Assembly (NCBI RefSeq): GCF_013282725.1
Contig: NZ_CP054043.1
Span: 1,798,001-1,862,000, forward strand
Length of the DNA stretch: 64,000 nucleotides
Reading direction: 5' to 3'
Source: Yersinia mollaretii ATCC 43969
GTDB lineage: Bacteria; Pseudomonadota; Gammaproteobacteria; Enterobacterales; Enterobacteriaceae
The position numbers and the translations under genes were made by a program. Positions 59,639 to 64,000 of this stretch are shown piece by piece (positions within the stretch are counted from its first letter, which is position 1; each line of letters begins with the position of its first letter). The notes under the pieces were generated by a model. That model was not told the origin of the DNA. It ran no database searches and saw only the letters and a program-made list of their open reading frames with translations.

Positions 59639-60733
59639 GTGATCATCATTAGATATCTGGTACGGGAAACACTTAAGAGCCAAATTGCGATTCTGTTCAT
59701 CCTGCTATTAATCTTCTTTAGCCAGAAGTTAGTACGGATATTAGGCGCTGCGGTTGACGGTGAAATCCCAACAAATCTGGTTTTATCCCTTTTGGGGCTC
59801 GGTGTGCCGGAAATGGCACAACTTATCTTGCCATTAAGCCTATTCCTTGGCTTGTTGATGACTTTGGGCAAATTGTATACGGAGAGTGAAATCACCGTGA
59901 TGCACGCCTGCGGCATGGGCAAAAAATCCCTGATTATGGCGGCCTTGATTCTGGCACTAGGGACCTCGGCACTGGCGGCGGTCAATACCATCTGGCTTGG
60001 TCCTTGGTCGTCCAAACATCAAGACGAAGTGCTGAATGACGCCAGAGCTAACCCTAGCCTCGCCGCATTGGCAGGCGGGCAGTTTAAATCCTCAACCGAT
60101 GGCAATTCAGCCTTATTTATCGGTAATGTGACGGGCAAAGAGTTCAACCGCGTGTTTTTAGCACAATTGCGGCCAAACGGTAATCAACGCCCTTCCGTGG
60201 TCGTGGCCGACAGCGGCCACATGACCGAGCGGCCTGACGGTTCGCAAGTGGTTATCCTAAACAAAGGCACTCGCTATGAGGGTACCGCGCTGCTGCGCGA
60301 TTTCCGCATCACCGATTTTGTCGACTATCAGGCCATTATTGGGCATCAGGAAGTGCAGCAAAACAGCAATGTGGCTGAGCAGATGACCATGAAACAACTG
60401 TGGCGCTCGAATGAAGCAGACGCCCGCGCAGAGTTTCACTGGCGTCTGACACTGATTGTGTCGGTGGTTATCATGGCGCTGCTGGTCGTGCCGCTAAGTG
60501 CGGTCAACCCGCGCCAAGGCCGCGTCCTGAGTATGCTGCCCGCGATGTTGCTCTATTTAATTTTCTTCCTATTGCAAAGCTCCCTGCGCTCAAATGCAGG
60601 TAACGGCAAGCTAGACCCGCTACTCTGGATGTGGACCGTGAACGGTACTTATTTGGCGATTGCGGTGATATTGAACCTGTGGGATGGCCTGCCGGCTCGT
60701 AAGTTACGTGCTCGATTGAGAGGTGCTGCCTGA
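59639..60733 (+). CDS. lptF: LPS export permease LptF
   Basis: LptF and LptG are the transmembrane subunits of the LptB2FG ABC transporter, which extracts lipopolysaccharide from the inner membrane. The 364-residue protein has six helices (three N-terminal to about residue 120, three C-terminal from about 270) around a periplasmic beta-jellyroll domain. It starts with GTG at 59639 (V-I-I-I-R-Y-L-V-R-E). The TGA/ATG overlap with lptG is one base. The ATPase gene lptB lies elsewhere, as usual. Confidence 0.96.
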   Translation: MIIIRYLVRETLKSQIAILFILLLIFFSQKLVRILGAAVDGEIPTNLVLSLLGLGVPEMAQLILPLSLFLGLLMTLGKLYTESEITVMHACGMGKKSLIMAALILALGTSALAAVNTIWLGPWSSKHQDEVLNDARANPSLAALAGGQFKSSTDGNSALFIGNVTGKEFNRVFLAQLRPNGNQRPSVVVADSGHMTERPDGSQVVILNKGTRYEGTALLRDFRITDFVDYQAIIGHQEVQQNSNVAEQMTMKQLWRSNEADARAEFHWRLTLIVSVVIMALLVVPLSAVNPRQGRVLSMLPAMLLYLIFFLLQSSLRSNAGNGKLDPLLWMWTVNGTYLAIAVILNLWDGLPARKLRARLRGAA

Positions 60734-61809
60734 TGTTTGGTGTATTAGACCGTTATATCGGACGGACTATCCTCAATACCATCCTGATGACACTATTCAT
60801 GCTGGTATCGTTGTCCGGCATCATCAAGTTTGTCGATCAGTTACGTAAAGTCGGGCAGGGCGATTACTCAGCGGCATCCGCTGGCATGTACACCTTGCTC
60901 AGTGTCCCTAAGGATATCGAGATATTCTTCCCGATGGCGGCGCTGTTAGGCGCATTGCTGGGTCTTGGTTCACTAGCGACGCGCAGTGAGCTGGTGGTCA
61001 TGCAGGCATCAGGATTCACTCGTATGCAAATCGCTGCTTCAGTGATGAAAACCGCCATTCCATTGGTGTTGCTGACCATGGCAATTGGTGAGTGGGTAGC
61101 ACCGCAAGGCGAGCAGATGGCACGTAACTTCCGCGCACAACAGATGTACGGGGGTTCATTGCTCTCGACGCAATCTGGCTTGTGGGCAAAAGATGGCTCT
61201 GATTTTATCTATATTCAGCGGGTGTCGGGTGACAACGAGCTGACGGGCGTCAATATCTATCACTTTGATAAACAAGATCGTCTGCTTTCGGTGCGGTATG
61301 CGGCGACGGCGACCTATGAAAAAGACAATAAAATCTGGCGCTTATCGCAGGTTGATGAATCTGATTTAAGCAACCCCATTCAGGTGACGGGTTCGCAGAC
61401 GTTAACGGGTGAGTGGAAGACCAATCTGACGCCAGAGAAGCTGGGTGTGGTTGCCATGAATCCAGATTCACTCTCCATCAGCGGGCTGCATGATTACAGC
61501 AAATACCTGCGGCAAAGTGGTCAGGAGTCAAGCCGCTACGAACTGAACATGTGGGGTAAGATATTTGCACCATTCTCGGTGGCGGTGATGATGCTGATGG
61601 CGCTGTCATTTATTTTTGGCCCACTACGAAGTGTGGCGATGGGTGTCCGAGTCGTCACCGGCATCTTCTTTGGCTTCGTATTCTACGTTTTGGATCAAAT
61701 TTTTGGCCCATTGAGCTTGGTCTACAACATCCCGCCCGTCATTGGTGCACTGTTGCCGAGTATACTTTTCCTCCTAATCAGTGTTTATTTGCTACTAAAA
61801 CGGCGTTGA
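60733..61809 (+). CDS. lptG: LPS export permease LptG
   Basis: LptG pairs with LptF. The 358-residue protein begins MFGVLDRYIGRTILNTI, with six helices and a periplasmic jellyroll between helices 3 and 4. The coupling-helix region LGLGSLATRSELVVMQASGFTRMQI is conserved. It overlaps lptF by one base and is followed after about 100 bases by leuX. Confidence 0.96.
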   Translation: MFGVLDRYIGRTILNTILMTLFMLVSLSGIIKFVDQLRKVGQGDYSAASAGMYTLLSVPKDIEIFFPMAALLGALLGLGSLATRSELVVMQASGFTRMQIAASVMKTAIPLVLLTMAIGEWVAPQGEQMARNFRAQQMYGGSLLSTQSGLWAKDGSDFIYIQRVSGDNELTGVNIYHFDKQDRLLSVRYAATATYEKDNKIWRLSQVDESDLSNPIQVTGSQTLTGEWKTNLTPEKLGVVAMNPDSLSISGLHDYSKYLRQSGQESSRYELNMWGKIFAPFSVAVMMLMALSFIFGPLRSVAMGVRVVTGIFFGFVFYVLDQIFGPLSLVYNIPPVIGALLPSILFLLISVYLLLKRR

Positions 61810-61853
61810 TGGCGGTTTTTTCAACACTTAGACTAAACTTGATTGGATAACAG

Positions 61854-61881
61854 TTGCATGCGGATCATTGGTAGGTATAAT
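61854..61881 (+). promoter_or_regulatory. Candidate leuX promoter
   Basis: TTGCAT (61854-61859) and TATAAT (61876-61881) are separated by 16 bases and stand 30 bases before the leuX mature 5' end. Confidence 0.7.
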
Positions 61882-61910
61882 TCACCTCGTTCTCCGCATA
61901 CTACTTCAGT

Positions 61911-61995
61911 GCCGAAGTGGCGAAATCGGTAGACGCAGTTGATTCAAAATCAACCGCCGCGAGGCATGCCGGTTCGATTCCGGCCTTCGGCACCA
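61911..61995 (+). tRNA. leuX: tRNA-Leu, anticodon CAA
   Basis: The 85-base class II tRNA has acceptor GCCGAAG pairing with CTTCGGC, anticodon loop TTCAAAA reading CAA, a long variable arm, TTCGATTC in the T-loop and encoded CCA. leuX is a classical integration site of P4-type islands in enterobacteria, and an integrase gene lies 484 bases downstream. The tRNA is intact. Confidence 0.96.
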
Positions 61996-62010
61996 TTAGT
62001 ATGAAAATTA

Positions 62011-62036
62011 AGTCACCGCAAGGTGGCTTTTTTTTT
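62011..62036 (+). terminator. leuX terminator
   Basis: AGTCACC and GGTGGCT (one G-U pair) form a stem around GCAA, followed by at least eight T residues, 15 bases after the tRNA. Confidence 0.88.
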
Positions 62037-62161
62037 GCCTGTCGTTCAGTCAAGTCCATTATCTTCCGTAAAAATCCATATAAAACAGTATCTAACCTTC
62101 TGGTGATTTTTGCCACTTCTCCATTCTGGTATTTTTACGTCCACTGACAGCCAATACTCCT

Positions 62162-62478
62162 GGGGGTCAAATTGGGGGTCAGCTCGGTGTGGAAAAGTCG
62201 TGACCCCCAAATATGCGCTAAATGCAGGTGATATCTGCTTTCGCGAAGTTATTAGCAGAGTTAGGTTGTAGTATCGGGGGTTATCGCTGCACAAAGGACA
62301 TTTTGGGGTGTCCTTTGTGCAGCGATAATTTGGCATTGGTGTTTACTGTAAAGTTACTGATTAACATCATAATATTGTGGGTGTTTTTGTTTAATCTCTC
62401 TCCTTATCATCCGTTGACAGCTATAACGCTCCAATAGCATAGTGAGCGCCTTCTGGGATCTATATGGATGTGACCCCC
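62162..62478. repeat. Four GGGGGTCA sites flanking the integrase gene start
   Basis: GGGGGTCA occurs at 62162-62169 and 62174-62181 (12-base period). Its complement TGACCCCC is at 62201-62208 and 62471-62478. Four exact copies in about 320 bases next to an integrase gene suggest arm-type integrase or excisionase binding sites. The last copy abuts the integrase ATG. Together with the inverted repeat at 62281 this accounts for most signals in the 61996-62479 gap. Confidence 0.55.
62281..62328. repeat. Perfect 20-bp inverted repeat ahead of the integrase gene
   Basis: TTATCGCTGCACAAAGGACA (62281-62300) is exactly inverted at 62309-62328 around an 8-base spacer TTTTGGGG. It could form a very stable hairpin or bind a dimeric recombination or regulatory protein. 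No T-run follows directly. Confidence 0.9.
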
Positions 62479-62479
62479 T

Positions 62480-63721
62480 ATGGCGCTGACCGATATGGCA
62501 ATTCGAAATGCCAAACCCCGTACCAAAGCTTATAAACTCACCGATGCTCAAGGACTCTATCTACAGATACAGCCCGGAGGTGGCAAGCTCTGGTATCTTA
62601 AATTTCGTGTTGATGGAAAAGAAAGTCGCATTGCTTTTGGTGGCTATCCTGCGGTTAGTTTAGGGCAGGCTCGTGCTGAGCGAGATAAAGCGAAAGCGCT
62701 TATTGCACAAGGGATCAGCCCAACAAATAGGCGCGAACAAGAAAAAGAAATTATACAAAACACGCATACCTTTGAGTTGGTTGCCCGCGACTGGCATGCC
62801 AGTAACAAAAAATGGTCTGTGCAACACTCTGAGCGTGTGCTGCGTTACTTCGAAATGTATTTGTTTCCGGCTATTGGTAAGCGAAATATCGATGAGCTGA
62901 AAATCCGCGACCTGCTTACTCCCTTAAGAGTGGTTGAGCAAACGGGAAAATTGGATGTGGCCGCACGGCTGCAACAACGAATTACCTGTGTGATGCGTTA
63001 CGCGGTACAGAACGGTTTAATCGAATATAACCCCGCACAAGACCTTGCTGGCGCTTTAGTCACCCGCAAGGCAACTCATCGTGCGGCTCTCCCTCTAGAA
63101 CGCCTCCCAGAGCTTTTACTGCGCATGGATGACTACTGTGGCAGACCATTGACTCGCATGGCGGTAAGGCTTTGTCTGCTGGTATTTATTCGCTCAAGTG
63201 AACTACGGTTTGCCAGATGGGATGAAATTGATTTGGATAGAGCCTTATGGACACTGCCGGCAGAGAGGGAAGTGATTGATAAGGTCAGGTATTCGCACCG
63301 AGGCTCGAAAATGAAAACCCCTCATCTGGTGCCATTATCCGGGCAAGCGATTACTGTGCTTGAGCAGATTAAAGCATTAACCCAAGATGATAATCTGGTT
63401 TTTCCAGGTGATCATCATCCCAACCGCCCGATGAGTGAAAATACGATTAATAATGCGTTACGCCGCATGGGATACGATACCAAAACAGAAATCTGTGGTC
63501 ATGGTTTCAGAACAATGGCCTGTAGTGCTTTGGTTGAATCAGGTATGTGGTCGCGTGATGCAGTAGAACGGCAGATGAGCCATCAGGAACGCAACAATGT
63601 TCGTGCGGCCTATATTCATAAAGCCGAACATATGGATGAAAGAAGGCTCATGGTGCAATGGTGGGCTGATTATTTAGATAAGTGTCGGGATGGGTATGTG
63701 GTGCCTTATGGGTTTAAATAA
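62480..63721 (+). CDS. P4-type tyrosine recombinase (integrase)
   Basis: The 413-residue protein has the DUF4102-type N-terminal DNA-binding domain (MALTDMAIRNAKPRTKAYKL), a core-binding domain, and a catalytic domain. The catalytic residues are Arg238 (RSSELR), His341-x-x-Arg344 (HGFR) and Tyr378 (AAYIHKAEHMDER). The end QWWADYLD is typical of P4-family integrases. It is intact and read away from leuX, as expected for an island inserted at the tRNA 3' end. No normal ribosome-binding site is visible; TGACCCCC sits where it should be. Confidence 0.93.
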   Translation: MALTDMAIRNAKPRTKAYKLTDAQGLYLQIQPGGGKLWYLKFRVDGKESRIAFGGYPAVSLGQARAERDKAKALIAQGISPTNRREQEKEIIQNTHTFELVARDWHASNKKWSVQHSERVLRYFEMYLFPAIGKRNIDELKIRDLLTPLRVVEQTGKLDVAARLQQRITCVMRYAVQNGLIEYNPAQDLAGALVTRKATHRAALPLERLPELLLRMDDYCGRPLTRMAVRLCLLVFIRSSELRFARWDEIDLDRALWTLPAEREVIDKVRYSHRGSKMKTPHLVPLSGQAITVLEQIKALTQDDNLVFPGDHHPNRPMSENTINNALRRMGYDTKTEICGHGFRTMACSALVESGMWSRDAVERQMSHQERNNVRAAYIHKAEHMDERRLMVQWWADYLDKCRDGYVVPYGFK

Positions 63722-63802
63722 TAACATTACTTAATCTTATGACATTAATTGGTTGTGGCAGTACCATTTTAATTAATTATTATGATTAATACGGAGACTA
63801 AT

Positions 63803-64000
63803 ATGGGAAAAGTAAATGAGTTTGGGTCTATTGCAAATAACTTAAAAAAATATTTTTATTATGTATTAAAATTATCACCTTTGTGTGTTGTTTTTTCTGT
63901 TCTAGTTGTTTGGGGGTATTTAGGGCATTTTTCACGTCTAGACTTGTTAATGGGTTCTGTAGGTAATAATACGACTCTTCTTTCAATATTTTTTTCGTTT
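63803..64000 (+). CDS. Island-borne membrane protein, 3' end outside the window
   Basis: An ATG at 63803, preceded by GGAG at about 63793-63796, opens 66 codons that remain open to the window end. The visible part starts MGKVNEFGSIANNLKKYFYY and continues with a hydrophobic segment (L-C-V-V-F-S-V-L-V-V-W-G-Y-L-G), suggesting a membrane anchor. The DNA is markedly AT-rich compared with the core genes, as expected of island cargo. No family is recognised. Confidence 0.6.
   Translation, partial: MGKVNEFGSIANNLKKYFYYVLKLSPLCVVFSVLVVWGYLGHFSRLDLLMGSVGNNTTLLSIFFSF

Overview
The window is chromosomal DNA of an enterobacterium, most likely a Yersinia species. The protein sequences closely resemble Escherichia coli K-12 orthologues known from general knowledge. 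Gene order follows two E. coli blocks (ftsH to deaD/ubiUV, and argI to leuX), and ERIC-type repeats of the kind abundant in Yersinia occur at several points. The species cannot be fixed from this sequence alone.

Positions 1-16500 are a dense housekeeping block read rightward: ftsH (5' end missing), folP, glmM, secG, tRNA-Leu(GAG), initiator tRNA, rimP-nusA-infB-rbfA-truB-rpsO-pnp, nlpI, the 26-codon leader gene yrbN, and deaD. It covers translation initiation, 30S maturation, RNA decay and cold-shock helicase functions. Positions 16560-31210 are more mixed: yhbW, a HlyD/ABC-2 permease export operon with no ATPase of its own, the ubiUV/ubiT oxygen-independent ubiquinone genes, small yhb genes, and the ornithine decarboxylase operon speF-potE. 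An unlisted ornithine-sensing leader peptide gene, speFL, lies upstream of speF.

Positions 31209-38992 are a compact leftward carbon-phosphorus lyase operon, phnFGHIJKLMNP, without phnCDE transport genes or phnO. Next comes the most unusual locus (39276-42269): a glycine-rich outer-membrane-type lipoprotein paired with a two-partner-secretion (FhaC/ShlB-like) outer-membrane transporter, with no filamentous TpsA protein. The anaerobic ribonucleotide reductase genes nrdDG follow, with candidate NrdR boxes, then a repeat-rich gap and a five-gene oligopeptide-type ABC transporter.

Positions 51150-61810 match the E. coli argI region: a YhcH-family gene, argI with tandem ARG boxes, rraB, yjgM, valS-holC, pepA and lptFG. 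The tRNA gene leuX (61911-61995) is followed by a P4-type integrase and the start of an AT-rich membrane-protein gene, so the right end of the window is the left edge of a genomic island.

Several ERIC or ERIC-like repeats, at least three other palindromic intergenic elements, and two leader genes too short for routine gene calling (yrbN, speFL) are recorded below.
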